From: Spirosoma sp. KUDC1026
GTDB taxonomy: Bacteria; Bacteroidota; Bacteroidia; Cytophagales; Spirosomataceae
Direction: 5' to 3'
Assembly: GCF_013375035.1 (NCBI RefSeq)
Contig: NZ_CP056032.1
Location: 2,712,001-2,776,000, forward strand
DNA length: 64,000 nucleotides
Under the pieces are notes generated by a model that ran no database searches, had not been told where the DNA came from, and saw only the letters and a list, made by a program, of their open reading frames with translations. A program made the position numbers and the translations under genes. Shown piece by piece: positions 6,858 through 15,221 of the stretch. Each line of letters opens with the position of its first letter. The first letter of the stretch is position 1.

Positions 6858-9191
6858 ATGCAAATTAGCAAAATTCTGCATGCAGGACTTCTATACCTTT
6901 TAACTTACGCCACTTGGGCGCAGCAAACAGGGTCTAGTCTAACAGGAACCATCCGTTCTGAGGACGGTGAAGCACTGCCAGGAGCCTCAATCCGTCTTGC
7001 TAACTCGAATCGTGGTACGTTTGCCGATCTCAAGGGAACGTATCAACTGGACAATCTACCCGCCGGTCGACATACGGTTGTCTTCTCGTTTGTTGGCTAT
7101 CAGAAATTAAGCCGGGTCGTGCACCTACACGAAGGGGGATCGACAAAGCTGAACGTCGAACTAAAACTAGAAACCAATGAGTTGAACGCCGTCGCCGTTA
7201 TTGGACGTACCGAGGTTCAGGAGGTGAACCGGCAGGCCTTCAACGTAACGGCCATCGACGCCAAACAACTTTACAATTCTACGCTGGACCTCAGTAGCGC
7301 ACTGGACCGGGTCTCCGGTGTGCGGGTTCGCGAATCGGGGGGCGTAGGCTCCAACTTCAATCTTTCCTTAAACGGGTTTTCCGGTAATCGCGTCCGCTAC
7401 TTCATCGACGGCGTACCGATGGACAACTTCGGTTCGTCCTTCCAAATCAATAACATTCCGATCAACACCGCCGAACGGCTTGAAGTATACAAAGGCGTTG
7501 TACCGATCTGGCTGGGTTCGGACGCATTGGGTGGGGCAATCAACATTGTTACCGGCGATCGGTCTCGGAATTACGTAGATGCGTCGTATTCCTACGGCTC
7601 GTTCAATACGCATCGCAGTGTCGTAAATGCGGCCGTTACGAACAAGAGCGGCTTTACGGTGCGTCTGAATGCCTTTCAGAACTATTCGGACAACAACTAC
7701 AAAGTAACCGTCGATGCCGCTGACATCTACACGGGTGCCTACACGCCCAATGCCGTCGTCCGGCGCTTTCACGATACGTACCACAACGAAACGGTAATTG
7801 CCAGTGCAGGGGTGGTGGGTAAGCGATTCGCCGACCAACTGCTTTTGGGCATCACGCTCGGGAAAAACTACAAGGAGCTACAAACGGGAGCTCGTATGGT
7901 GGCGGTTTTCGGTGGCTGGCACCGACGGGGTAACATTGTCATGCCCACGTTGAAGTACCGCAAAACAGACCTGATCAAAGGGCTCGACGTAACGCTGAAC
8001 GCGAACTATAACCTGGGCAAGGAGCGCAACATCGATACGTTGTCGGCACGGTTCGACTGGTACGGCAATTCGAAACCGAATCCGAACGGGGAGGGACGCG
8101 GCCGCAGTCTGTCGGAATACGGGAACAACAACGGGCTGGCAACAGCTACCGCCAACTACAGACTTTCGGATCGGCAAGCTGTTGCGCTGAGCAACGTTTT
8201 TAGCACCTTTTATCGAAAAGGTACGGATGCCTTCAACGAAAGCTTCACGCAGGGATCCGTCCGGCCCCGACTCAATAAAAATGTACTGGGTTTTGGCTAT
8301 ACCTACGACGAGAAAGACAAATGGAGCACTTCGATTTTTGGGAAATATCTGTACCAGAATACGCCTGGTCAAACGTCATTCAGTAAACTCGGGTTCGGGG
8401 TAGCGACCAGCTACTTCATCCGGCCCGGCTTTCAGCTAAAAGCTTCCTACGAGCGCGCCAACCGGTTGCCTGAAGCCAACGAACTCTTCGGCGACGTAGA
8501 ATTAGTGCAGGGCAACCTGGCCCTGAAACCCGAGCAGAGTCAGAACATAAACCTTGGGTTCAACTCCAGTTTCGCGATTAAAGAAGATCACCGCTTTCTG
8601 GTCAATGCCAACGCCATTTACCGGTATTCTGATAACTACATCTATTCCCGGTTCAACCAGAACCAGTCGGCGCTGGTGCTGGATAATCTCGACGGCGTAT
8701 TTACCCTCGGTGGCGAAGGGGAAGTCCGCTATTCCTACAAACGCTTCTTGTCGGCGGGCGCAACGCTCACGTACCAGCGGCTGGAAAACCGGCAGCAGTA
8801 CGTGTTTGACACCAACGGAAACCGGGTGCTGAGCCCGGTCTACAAGGATCAGATGCCTAACATTCCGTATTTCTTCGGTAATGCGGACGCTTCAATAACG
8901 CTACGGGATCTCGGCCAAAAGGGAAGCGTACTGAACGTTGGCTACAACCTGCTGTATGTCCACGCCTTCTGGCTGTACTGGCCCAGCCGGGGGGGCGACA
9001 AGCTTAGCATCCCCATGCAGCTGAGTCACGATCTGAATGCGGTCTACAGTCTGAAGAACGGACGGTACAACATCGGACTGGAGGTACGTAATCTCACCGA
9101 CAACCGCCTGTACGACAACTTCAGCTTACAGAAACCCGGCCGGGGCTTCTACATGAATTTACGCTATTTCTTCAATTCGTTTACCCTATAA
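6858..9191 (+). CDS. TonB-dependent outer-membrane receptor, probably ferric-siderophore type
   Basis: A 777-residue outer-membrane transporter. After a signal peptide (MQISKILHAGLLYLLTYATWAQ) comes a carboxypeptidase-regulatory-like beta-sandwich (about residues 27-105; GEALPGASIRLAN, FSFVGYQ), then the plug domain (about 125-235; DLSSALDRVSGVRVRESGG, VYKGVVPIWLGSDALGGAIN), then a 22-strand-type barrel ending in an aromatic-rich strand (FYMNLRYFFNSFTL). It is shorter than SusC proteins, which fits iron or vitamin import. The next gene starts one base before this stop ends (TAATG), and the operon continues into a PepSY protein, so a siderophore substrate is inferred. The substrate itself cannot be read from sequence. 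Confidence 0.93.
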   Translation: MQISKILHAGLLYLLTYATWAQQTGSSLTGTIRSEDGEALPGASIRLANSNRGTFADLKGTYQLDNLPAGRHTVVFSFVGYQKLSRVVHLHEGGSTKLNVELKLETNELNAVAVIGRTEVQEVNRQAFNVTAIDAKQLYNSTLDLSSALDRVSGVRVRESGGVGSNFNLSLNGFSGNRVRYFIDGVPMDNFGSSFQINNIPINTAERLEVYKGVVPIWLGSDALGGAINIVTGDRSRNYVDASYSYGSFNTHRSVVNAAVTNKSGFTVRLNAFQNYSDNNYKVTVDAADIYTGAYTPNAVVRRFHDTYHNETVIASAGVVGKRFADQLLLGITLGKNYKELQTGARMVAVFGGWHRRGNIVMPTLKYRKTDLIKGLDVTLNANYNLGKERNIDTLSARFDWYGNSKPNPNGEGRGRSLSEYGNNNGLATATANYRLSDRQAVALSNVFSTFYRKGTDAFNESFTQGSVRPRLNKNVLGFGYTYDEKDKWSTSIFGKYLYQNTPGQTSFSKLGFGVATSYFIRPGFQLKASYERANRLPEANELFGDVELVQGNLALKPEQSQNINLGFNSSFAIKEDHRFLVNANAIYRYSDNYIYSRFNQNQSALVLDNLDGVFTLGGEGEVRYSYKRFLSAGATLTYQRLENRQQYVFDTNGNRVLSPVYKDQMPNIPYFFGNADASITLRDLGQKGSVLNVGYNLLYVHAFWLYWPSRGGDKLSIPMQLSHDLNAVYSLKNGRYNIGLEVRNLTDNRLYDNFSLQKPGRGFYMNLRYFFNSFTL

Positions 9192-10408
9192 TGTTTATGA
9201 AACTTAAATCGACGCTTGCGCTAACCATCGCTGCGGGTATGCTACTGGCTTCCTGTAGTGATATGAATGAAACTACGCCCCAAAATCCCGGTAATTACAT
9301 ACTAACGGTTAGCCCGGCGGCCTCAACAGGCGTAGCCGATTATCTGCTGACGGCTCCCGCCCTGGATACGGGAACCGTGTCAACAAATCGCAACGGGGTG
9401 GAGCAGGATGGTACGTACCGCTACTACGTCACCCACAACGGAAAGTTTTTCAGTATGCTCTACGGTCAGGGGAATCCCGGAGCCGTTACCGCCTACAATA
9501 TGCAAGGTGGCAAGCTGAACAAACTGACCAATTTTCAGACCGAAACCGTGCAGGCTTTCGCGCCGGTTAACGACGATCTGCTGCTTATGAAAATTTCGCG
9601 GAGCCTGACGGCGCCAACGTCAAGCTGGTATAAAGTGAATACCAACAGCCTGACCATTACGTCGGAAGGGACCGTCAATACTCTCGACTTGACCGGTGTG
9701 GGCGAACTGGCTCACTTCACCTGGCTGAAACAGGTGGGTACGAAAGTGTTTGCCCCCTACCAGACCATCAACGATCGGAGCTTCAATACGAAGTATCCCG
9801 ACCAGGCTTCCATTGCTATTTTTAACTACGCCGACATGAAGCTGGACAAGGTGATCACGGATAAGCGGGCCAGCTTCATCGGTATGTATTTTACCGACGG
9901 CCTGTCCGTTCAGGAGAGTGGCGACATTTACGGATTTTCGCCAGCCGCTGCCACTACAGGGGGAACGCTTTCGTCGACTAAGCCGTCGGCTATCCTGAAA
10001 ATCAAGTCGGGAACGACCGAATTCGATCAAAGCTATTTCTTCGACGTAGAGGCTGCCAGCAGTGGCATGAGCATTACATCGTGGTTGTACGTAGGTAACA
10101 ATACATACATCGTAAACGCTGCGGCAAAGGCGGAGAAAACAACTGGCTTCCCGGCCGGCAAGCGGGTAGGTATTGTGAACGTAGTCGACAAAACCTACAA
10201 AGCGGTTACGGGTATGCCTGATATAGCCAGCATCGCGAACCTGACTACTAACAACTATTCGCCTAAAGACGGTAAAACGGGATACGTCGGAGTCAACTTA
10301 AAAGACGGTACCAGCTACATCTATAAGGTGGATGCCAGCACGCAGACGGCTACCCGGGGCTTAAAAGTAGAAGGGGGTACCGTAACTGCCGTACAACACC
10401 TGAACTAA
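9191..10408 (+). CDS. DUF4374 family lipoprotein
   Basis: A 405-residue exported lipoprotein: the lipobox LLASC follows a hydrophobic signal, so acylation at Cys about 20 is expected. The body (ILTVSPAASTGVADYLLTA, then a series of beta-rich repeats) matches DUF4374, proteins that in Bacteroidota usually sit next to a TonB receptor and PepSY proteins and are thought to be propeller-like surface or periplasmic siderophore-handling factors. Start codon overlaps the receptor stop as TAATG, implying translational coupling; ATG at 9197 is an alternative start that keeps the signal. Function is inferred from context. Confidence 0.85.
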   Translation: MFMKLKSTLALTIAAGMLLASCSDMNETTPQNPGNYILTVSPAASTGVADYLLTAPALDTGTVSTNRNGVEQDGTYRYYVTHNGKFFSMLYGQGNPGAVTAYNMQGGKLNKLTNFQTETVQAFAPVNDDLLLMKISRSLTAPTSSWYKVNTNSLTITSEGTVNTLDLTGVGELAHFTWLKQVGTKVFAPYQTINDRSFNTKYPDQASIAIFNYADMKLDKVITDKRASFIGMYFTDGLSVQESGDIYGFSPAAATTGGTLSSTKPSAILKIKSGTTEFDQSYFFDVEAASSGMSITSWLYVGNNTYIVNAAAKAEKTTGFPAGKRVGIVNVVDKTYKAVTGMPDIASIANLTTNNYSPKDGKTGYVGVNLKDGTSYIYKVDASTQTATRGLKVEGGTVTAVQHLN

Positions 10409-10425
10409 TCCCTAGAGCAACCTTT

Positions 10426-10507
10426 GTCATTCCGACGTCAGGAGGAATCTTCGGTAGCATACCAAGAAACTACGATTGCCGAAGATTCCTCCTGACGTCG
10501 GAATGAC
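10426..10507. repeat. Palindromic intergenic element, copy 1 (CCGACG-AGGAGG family)
   Basis: Perfect 29-base inverted repeat (10426-10454 and 10479-10507) with a 24-base spacer. Arms begin GTCATTCCGACG and end ATCTTCGG. It lies between the DUF4374 gene and the next operon gene. A second, diverged copy of the same element is at 12977-13069. Confidence 0.9.
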
Positions 10508-10555
10508 AGGAATACAAGGTTATTAAACGCTGAATAGTCTTCACCCTAACCGCTA

Positions 10556-10879
10556 ATGATCACTACGTTATACTTTACTCAGTTTGTCGCCTTTTACCTG
10601 TGGCAAATCACTGCGCCCAAGCGGCCGCCCGTGAGTGGACTGCTGGCTCACTCGTCAGCAAATAAGTCACAGACTCGCCTAGTCGGTGCTGTTTTAGCAC
10701 TAATTACCTGTGTGGGCTTTGTCCTGCAGTGGGGGCTGGCGAGCGGCATCGCTGGCTTTTTTGTGGGGCTAATGACCGTTGGTTGTCTGTCGGTGATCAT
10801 CGAGCCGTTTAATTACCTGCGTGTACAGGGCGTTGCCGCGATCTATGTGTGTTGTGTGGTTCTGGAAATGATCGTATAG
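10556..10879 (+). CDS. Small membrane protein, DUF3325-like
   Basis: A 107-residue hydrophobic protein with about three membrane segments (near residues 5-17, 40-58 and 63-105). Proteins of this size placed between a TonB receptor and a PepSY protein are often DUF3325 members, which are associated with siderophore-iron reduction. The assignment rests on size, topology and gene order, not on a diagnostic motif. It ends 2 bp before the next small membrane gene. Confidence 0.6.
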   Translation: MITTLYFTQFVAFYLWQITAPKRPPVSGLLAHSSANKSQTRLVGAVLALITCVGFVLQWGLASGIAGFFVGLMTVGCLSVIIEPFNYLRVQGVAAIYVCCVVLEMIV

Positions 10880-10881
10880 CT

Positions 10882-11157
10882 ATGCCCGCTAATAAAAAAT
10901 ACCTGACCAAATCGCCCTGGATAAAACTGTCTAAACTACTAGCGGGCTCGCTGGGCGGCTATCTAGTGACCATAAGTTTCCACGCAGCTCTGACCCGGGT
11001 GTTTCCGAAAGAATACGTCATGATCACCTCGTTCATTACGGGCTACTTGCTCTGGGCGACCCTTTTGTTAGTGGCTTTCCTGATTCCGCAAGCCTGGAAG
11101 ACCTGGGCTATTTACGTGGCAGTGATCGGGGTTTGTTCGGGCATTTACTTCATCTGA
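10882..11157 (+). CDS. Small membrane protein, DUF3649-like
   Basis: A 91-residue protein with three predicted helices. The N-terminal part (LSKLLAGSLGGYLVTISFHAA) and the following TGYLLWATLLLVAFLIP resemble DUF3649 proteins, which accompany DUF3325 and PepSY proteins in siderophore operons. The ATG at 10882 is chosen because it leaves a 2 bp gap after the preceding stop; the longer frame from 10849 overlaps that gene. Function is inferred from context. Confidence 0.65.
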   Translation: MPANKKYLTKSPWIKLSKLLAGSLGGYLVTISFHAALTRVFPKEYVMITSFITGYLLWATLLLVAFLIPQAWKTWAIYVAVIGVCSGIYFI

Positions 11158-11170
11158 ATCGGTTACTAGC

Positions 11171-12853
11171 ATGGACAACAGGAAATACAATATCTATTTC
11201 AACACTCATACCGTTAGTGGCATCATTATCTGTGCGATTCTGTATGTCATGTTCTTCGCTGGTTCATTTTCGTTCTTCAAAGACGATCTGGCCGCGTGGC
11301 AGAAAAACGAGTCGTATCTGAGCCGTGAAGTGGCGGTGGAAAAAAACTTCAATCACATCCTTGATTCGCTCGCCAAACAACATGCACTGAAAGGACGTGA
11401 TATCGATTTCAGCATACAGCGGCATCAGGCGGGGGCGTACGTATCCATGACGGCCTCGCACGATCCGGTCATCCAGAAGCTGAAGCCCAAAAAGAAGCCG
11501 GAAGGAAAACGCGGTCGGGGAAGAGGGCGGGGAGGAGATGATGATTCGGCGTTCTTTACGTATGATTTCAGCAAGCAGCAGGAAGCGGACTACGCGTCCA
11601 GCTATACCATCGGCGAGTTCTTGTACCGGCTGCACTTTCTGGCGCAGGTAAACCAGATTTTCCCCTTCCGGATCGGTGTACCCTTTGGTTACCTGCTGGC
11701 CGGGATTGTCTCCTTCATCTTTCTGTTTGCGCTCATCACCGGCCTGCTGCTGCACTGGGATAAGATTGCATCTAATTTCTTTACGTTCAGACCGTGGAGC
11801 AAACGGAAAACTGTATGGACCGATCTGCATACGGCCCTGGGCGTGATCGGTTTTCCGTATCAGCTTGTGTTTGCCGTAACCGGCGTGGTCCTGATCTTTA
11901 ACTCCTTCCTGATCATTCCCTATACAAAACTGTTTTACAAGGGCAATAACGAGAAAATTTACAAGGATCTGGGTATTGGTGTAAAGCAGGAGTTTGCATA
12001 TGCCAATAAGGCGTTGACGGTCCAATTTGATATGAATAGTCTGGTCGCCCAAACCGAACAGAAATGGCAGCGGAGTGAGATTAGCCTGGTCGCTATCCGC
12101 AATTTCGGCGACGACAACATGCACGTGGTCATTCAGGGGAAACCCCAGACAGATGCTCAACTCAATGGGCAGGGGGAACTCGTGTACCGCGTACGCGACC
12201 AGAAAATCGTTTCGGAGCAGACACCACTTTCACCGTCTTCATACCTACAAACGGTGCGCGGTTTTATCTACCATCTGCATTTTGGTGATTTCGGTGGCCG
12301 GCCGTTGCGGGTAGTCTATTTCGTACTGGGTATTCTGGGCTGCATCGTCATCAACTCAGGCGTAATGATCTGGCTGGTAGCCAGAGACAATAAAAGCATC
12401 CCCGAACGTAAACGAAAGTTCAATTTCTGGACCGCTAACGTGTACATCTCTTCCAGTTTGAGCATGCTGCCCGTTACGGCGTTCTGCATGACGGCCCTGC
12501 TGTTCCTCAATAAACCCGTCCAGTCCGACATTTATCACTGGTACTTTTACCCGTGGCTGGCACTGAGCCTTTACTTCCTGGCCCGGAGAAATCTGGCCCT
12601 TGTGAATCGGCAATCGCTGTTCTTGAGTGCGGTAGCCTGTTTTCTTCTGCCGTTGGCCGATGGGATCATGCGCGGTAACTGGTTCTGGAACACCTTTGCC
12701 CGCAATGCCTATAACATCCTGTTTATCGATGTGCTTTTCCTTTGCCTGTCGATCATAAGCGGACTCGTTCTATGGAAAATGGACGAAAAAAAGCGTATCC
12801 AGCCAGCTGCAGTACAGATAAACAGGAATGTTGTGCAGCCCGACAATGCCTGA
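11171..12853 (+). CDS. PepSY-associated transmembrane protein
   Basis: A 560-residue inner-membrane protein of the PepSY_TM family, related to FpvG-type proteins proposed to reduce siderophore-bound iron in the periplasm. A first helix (HTVSGIIICAILYVMFFAGS) is followed by a large periplasmic loop, then a helix ending LITGLLLHWDKI, the helix HTALGVIGFPYQLVFAVTG, a second soluble loop, and about four to five C-terminal helices. An unusual basic tract KPKKKPEGKRGRGRGRGG lies near residue 105. It is the last gene of the operon starting at 6858; 13 bp separate it from the DUF3649-like gene. The palindromic block starting at 12868 follows. Confidence 0.85.
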   Translation: MDNRKYNIYFNTHTVSGIIICAILYVMFFAGSFSFFKDDLAAWQKNESYLSREVAVEKNFNHILDSLAKQHALKGRDIDFSIQRHQAGAYVSMTASHDPVIQKLKPKKKPEGKRGRGRGRGGDDDSAFFTYDFSKQQEADYASSYTIGEFLYRLHFLAQVNQIFPFRIGVPFGYLLAGIVSFIFLFALITGLLLHWDKIASNFFTFRPWSKRKTVWTDLHTALGVIGFPYQLVFAVTGVVLIFNSFLIIPYTKLFYKGNNEKIYKDLGIGVKQEFAYANKALTVQFDMNSLVAQTEQKWQRSEISLVAIRNFGDDNMHVVIQGKPQTDAQLNGQGELVYRVRDQKIVSEQTPLSPSSYLQTVRGFIYHLHFGDFGGRPLRVVYFVLGILGCIVINSGVMIWLVARDNKSIPERKRKFNFWTANVYISSSLSMLPVTAFCMTALLFLNKPVQSDIYHWYFYPWLALSLYFLARRNLALVNRQSLFLSAVACFLLPLADGIMRGNWFWNTFARNAYNILFIDVLFLCLSIISGLVLWKMDEKKRIQPAAVQINRNVVQPDNA

Positions 12854-12867
12854 TGAAGCGATTGCTT

Positions 12868-13230
12868 AAAAGCCTCTAAATCCCTTAAAGGGCAAAGCTG
12901 TTAAGTGATGGGTAGCCCTACCCCCAACCCCCTAATAGGTTGTTTGAGGAGCAATCTTTAGGGTCACAAAATCGTCTTTTTTGTCATCCCGACGCAGGAG
13001 GGATCTTCGCTAAGAGCAAACAAACCCGCCTATTTCCGAAGATCCCTCCTGCGTCGGGATGACAAAAAACAGTTCCCCAAACAACCCCCTAAAGGGGAGC
13101 GGTTCATTTGCGGAGCGCTCCCCCTTCAGGGGGCGGGGGGGCAGGGTTACCCAGCACTTAACAACCCTGCTCAAAAGAGGACTTTTTCAAGCGCAAAAAA
13201 AAAACCCCTTTAGGGGATTTAGGGGTGTTC
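12868..13230. repeat. Nested palindromic intergenic block
   Basis: About 360 non-coding bases form a palindrome within palindromes. From outside in, these left-side blocks recur in reverse complement on the right: CTAAATCCC-TAAAGGG (near 12875 and 13205), GTTAAGTG-TGGGTA-CCCT (near 12900 and 13155), GGTTGTTTG (near 12937 and 13080), and the central 33-base perfect repeat (12977-13069). The right side is longer because it carries an extra A-rich insertion and a second CCCCTAAAGGGG block. No gene is supported here. Confidence 0.8.
12977..13069. repeat. Palindromic intergenic element, copy 2 (CCGACG-AGGAGG family)
   Basis: Perfect 33-base inverted repeat (12977-13009 and 13037-13069), 27-base spacer. 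Arms begin TTTTTTGTCATCCCGACG. It shares the core of copy 1 at 10426-10507 but with C/T and G/A differences that occur symmetrically in both arms, so base pairing is kept. Confidence 0.9.
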
Positions 13231-13300
13231 AGACAGTTTTTAAGGAATTGTGCCCTCGCAATCTTTCTCCCAATCATTCAATACTTATCCAATCTCAGCC

Positions 13301-14005
13301 ATGAAACGATTTCTGACGTCTTTAGTATTTATCTGCCTTGTAGCCAATGCATTTGGTCATGCCCTATGGATTGAAACCAGTTCGACGGGCCAGAAAGGGA
13401 AAAAACAAACCGTTCGTGTCGTGTATTCCGAACCGGGCGACACGCCGGAGAAACTAGCCGACTGGTATTCGGACGTAAAATCGTTCGATCTCTGGCTCAT
13501 TAGCCCCGACCAACAGAAAACTAAGCTGACCGTTACGCCCGGTGCGGATCACTACACCGCGGAATTTACGCCGGAGCAGGACGGTGTTTACACACTAGCC
13601 GTTGGTCATGCGGCTAAGGACCTGGGAGGGACCACTAAATACCAGTTTAACGCGACTGCGGCCGTAGCGGTAGGCCAGGCGAAACCGGCTACTGTAGCCA
13701 GCCCGAATGAACTGAACGTAGCGGTGACTCAACCCGGCAATACGTACAAAATCGGTCAACCGATCAAACTGGCCGGAGTATTCAAAACCAAGCTATCGGA
13801 AAAATTGCAGGTTGCCATTCATTCACCCAGCGGCTGGAACCGCGAAATCACCACAAATGCCGATGGACAGGCGGAGTTTACGCCCCTCTGGCCGGGAACG
13901 TATTACCTGGAAGCCAGCAAAACCGAAAAAGAAACCGGCGAGCAGGGCGGTAAGGCATACCAGTCAGTTTGGCGGTGCGCTACGTATGTAGTGACGGTTC
14001 GTTAG
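13301..14005 (+). CDS. Exported DUF4198 family protein
   Basis: A 234-residue periplasmic protein. The start at 13301 gives a signal peptide (MKRFLTSLVFICLVANAFG) followed at once by HALWIE, the usual N terminus of mature DUF4198 (COG5266) proteins, which are associated with metal (cobalt/nickel) uptake loci in other bacteria. Two beta-sandwich regions follow (LWLISPDQQKTKLTV, and a second part ending in LWPGTYYLEASKTEKETGE). The longer frame from 13250 has no signal. The DoxX gene starts 24 bp downstream. No metal transporter is adjacent, so the role is open. Confidence 0.75.
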   Translation: MKRFLTSLVFICLVANAFGHALWIETSSTGQKGKKQTVRVVYSEPGDTPEKLADWYSDVKSFDLWLISPDQQKTKLTVTPGADHYTAEFTPEQDGVYTLAVGHAAKDLGGTTKYQFNATAAVAVGQAKPATVASPNELNVAVTQPGNTYKIGQPIKLAGVFKTKLSEKLQVAIHSPSGWNREITTNADGQAEFTPLWPGTYYLEASKTEKETGEQGGKAYQSVWRCATYVVTVR

Positions 14006-14029
14006 GCTATTTTGGTTACTTTCGTGCCC

Positions 14030-14476
14030 ATGAATACTTCACTCGTTTCACCCTGGCCGTCGGCAAGCGCGGCACTCAACGGATCGTCGCTGCTGCTTCG
14101 CCTGACGTTTGGTGTCCTGATGATTCCGCATGGGTATGCCAAACTGGTTCATTTTTCCGAGTGGCAGAATGAGTTCATGAGCTTTCTGGGGATGAGTGGG
14201 GCCGTATCACTAAGTCTGGCTATTTTCGCCGAACTTGTGTGCTCGGTTTTGCTGATCCTGGGTCTGTTTACTCGTCTGGCCCTTATTCCGCTAATTATTA
14301 CGACGCTGGTCATCGTATTCAGCGCTCACGAAGGCGACATTTTTGGCGATGCCGCCCCTGGCTTCTTTTACCTGACCGGATACGTCGTCTTGCTCCTGGT
14401 AGGACCGGGTCGATACAGCCTTGATAACCTGCTGTTTACCCGGTCTACCGATAGTACGAAACGATTGGTAGCCTGA
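14030..14476 (+). CDS. DoxX family membrane protein
   Basis: A 148-residue integral membrane protein with four helices. LLLRLTFGVLMIPHGYAKL is the DoxX N-terminal helix with its conserved HG, followed by LAIFAELVCSVLLILGLFTR, a loop with HEGDIFGDAAPGFFY, and a final helix. DoxX proteins are linked to thiosulfate oxidation or redox stress, but many members are uncharacterised. Start at 14030 chosen because residues before it (from 14012) are not conserved. Followed by a bidirectional terminator. Confidence 0.88.
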   Translation: MNTSLVSPWPSASAALNGSSLLLRLTFGVLMIPHGYAKLVHFSEWQNEFMSFLGMSGAVSLSLAIFAELVCSVLLILGLFTRLALIPLIITTLVIVFSAHEGDIFGDAAPGFFYLTGYVVLLLVGPGRYSLDNLLFTRSTDSTKRLVA

Positions 14477-14485
14477 TTGTAGAAA

Positions 14486-14566
14486 TAAAAAGAAAGTCGG
14501 CAGGGGGGCAACAAGGCCAGAGTTCTGAACTCTACCATTGTCTCCCTCCCGGCCGACTCTTTTTTT
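14486..14566. terminator. Bidirectional terminator between convergent DoxX and stress-protein genes
   Basis: Arms AGTCGGC (14495-14501) and GCCGACT (14552-14558), extended by G/C runs, are flanked by AAAA on the left and TTTTTTT on the right, so the structure works on both strands. The loop contains a second small palindrome (AGAGTTC-T-GAACTCT). Confidence 0.7.
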
Positions 14567-14579
14567 AGAGGCTTTTCCC

Positions 14580-15116
14580 TTACACCGTCAGCGTCCCTTC
14601 GATGGAATCATCAAGTGTTTTGCCAAGGACGGCTCCGACGGCCATTTTGGCAAACGCTATGGCATCGCCGTGTTTGTTATCCCAGTAATAGCCTTGTTGC
14701 GTATCAACCTGCACTACCGTAATCCGCGGATCATCTTCGCCTTCGGTAAACCAGGTTTTCAACGCCGGATTCCACAATTCTTTGATAAGGGCCTTGTCCG
14801 TCGAAACGCTGGCATCACCGTAGATACTCAGGAAGTCGGAGTACTCGGAGCCCTGAAACAGCAGCTGAACTTTCTTATCCGCAAGCAGATCAGCGTGCGT
14901 GTGGCTGTCGCTGGCAATTAAAAACCAGAAGTTACCCGATTCATCTACCTTTTGTACCGCCATAGGACGTGTTCGTAATGGTTCTCCCGTGGTGATTTTG
15001 GTGCAGAAATAGCAGGTATCAGCTTTCTCGGTTAGTTCCTTAATTTTTTTCCCCGCTTCGGTGCCGGTGAGGTCTTCGTGGTTCTTTTCGGGCTGTTGTT
15101 GGTTAATACTATTCAT
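14580..15116 (-). CDS. General stress protein 26-like flavin-binding split-barrel protein
   Basis: A 178-residue cytoplasmic protein of the pyridoxamine 5'-phosphate oxidase-like family (Pyridox_oxase_2, Bacillus GsiB-era stress protein GS26 group). Recognisable parts are the strand pair CYFCTKITTGEPLRTRPM, the flavin-contacting FWFLIASDSHTHADL, QGSEYSDFLSIYGDA, and the C-terminal YYWDNKHGDAIAFAKM. Such proteins bind FMN or FAD; the substrate is unknown. A polar N-terminal stretch (NQQQPEKNHED) precedes the domain. The gene ends right at the bidirectional terminator. Confidence 0.88.
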   Translation of the reverse strand: MNSINQQQPEKNHEDLTGTEAGKKIKELTEKADTCYFCTKITTGEPLRTRPMAVQKVDESGNFWFLIASDSHTHADLLADKKVQLLFQGSEYSDFLSIYGDASVSTDKALIKELWNPALKTWFTEGEDDPRITVVQVDTQQGYYWDNKHGDAIAFAKMAVGAVLGKTLDDSIEGTLTV

Positions 15117-15221
15117 AGTCTCTTCATGAGTAAGATAAGATATGAATAACTCACTGGGCGCTCAAATGTCTTTGTAGGAACTCAATTCTGTCGGAAAACC
15201 GTCAATACTTAGCAAAACCGG

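Noticed and set aside
13059-13304. 81-codon frame in the palindromic block
   Set aside because: It is low-complexity sequence created by the inverted repeats and overlaps the DUF4198 start.
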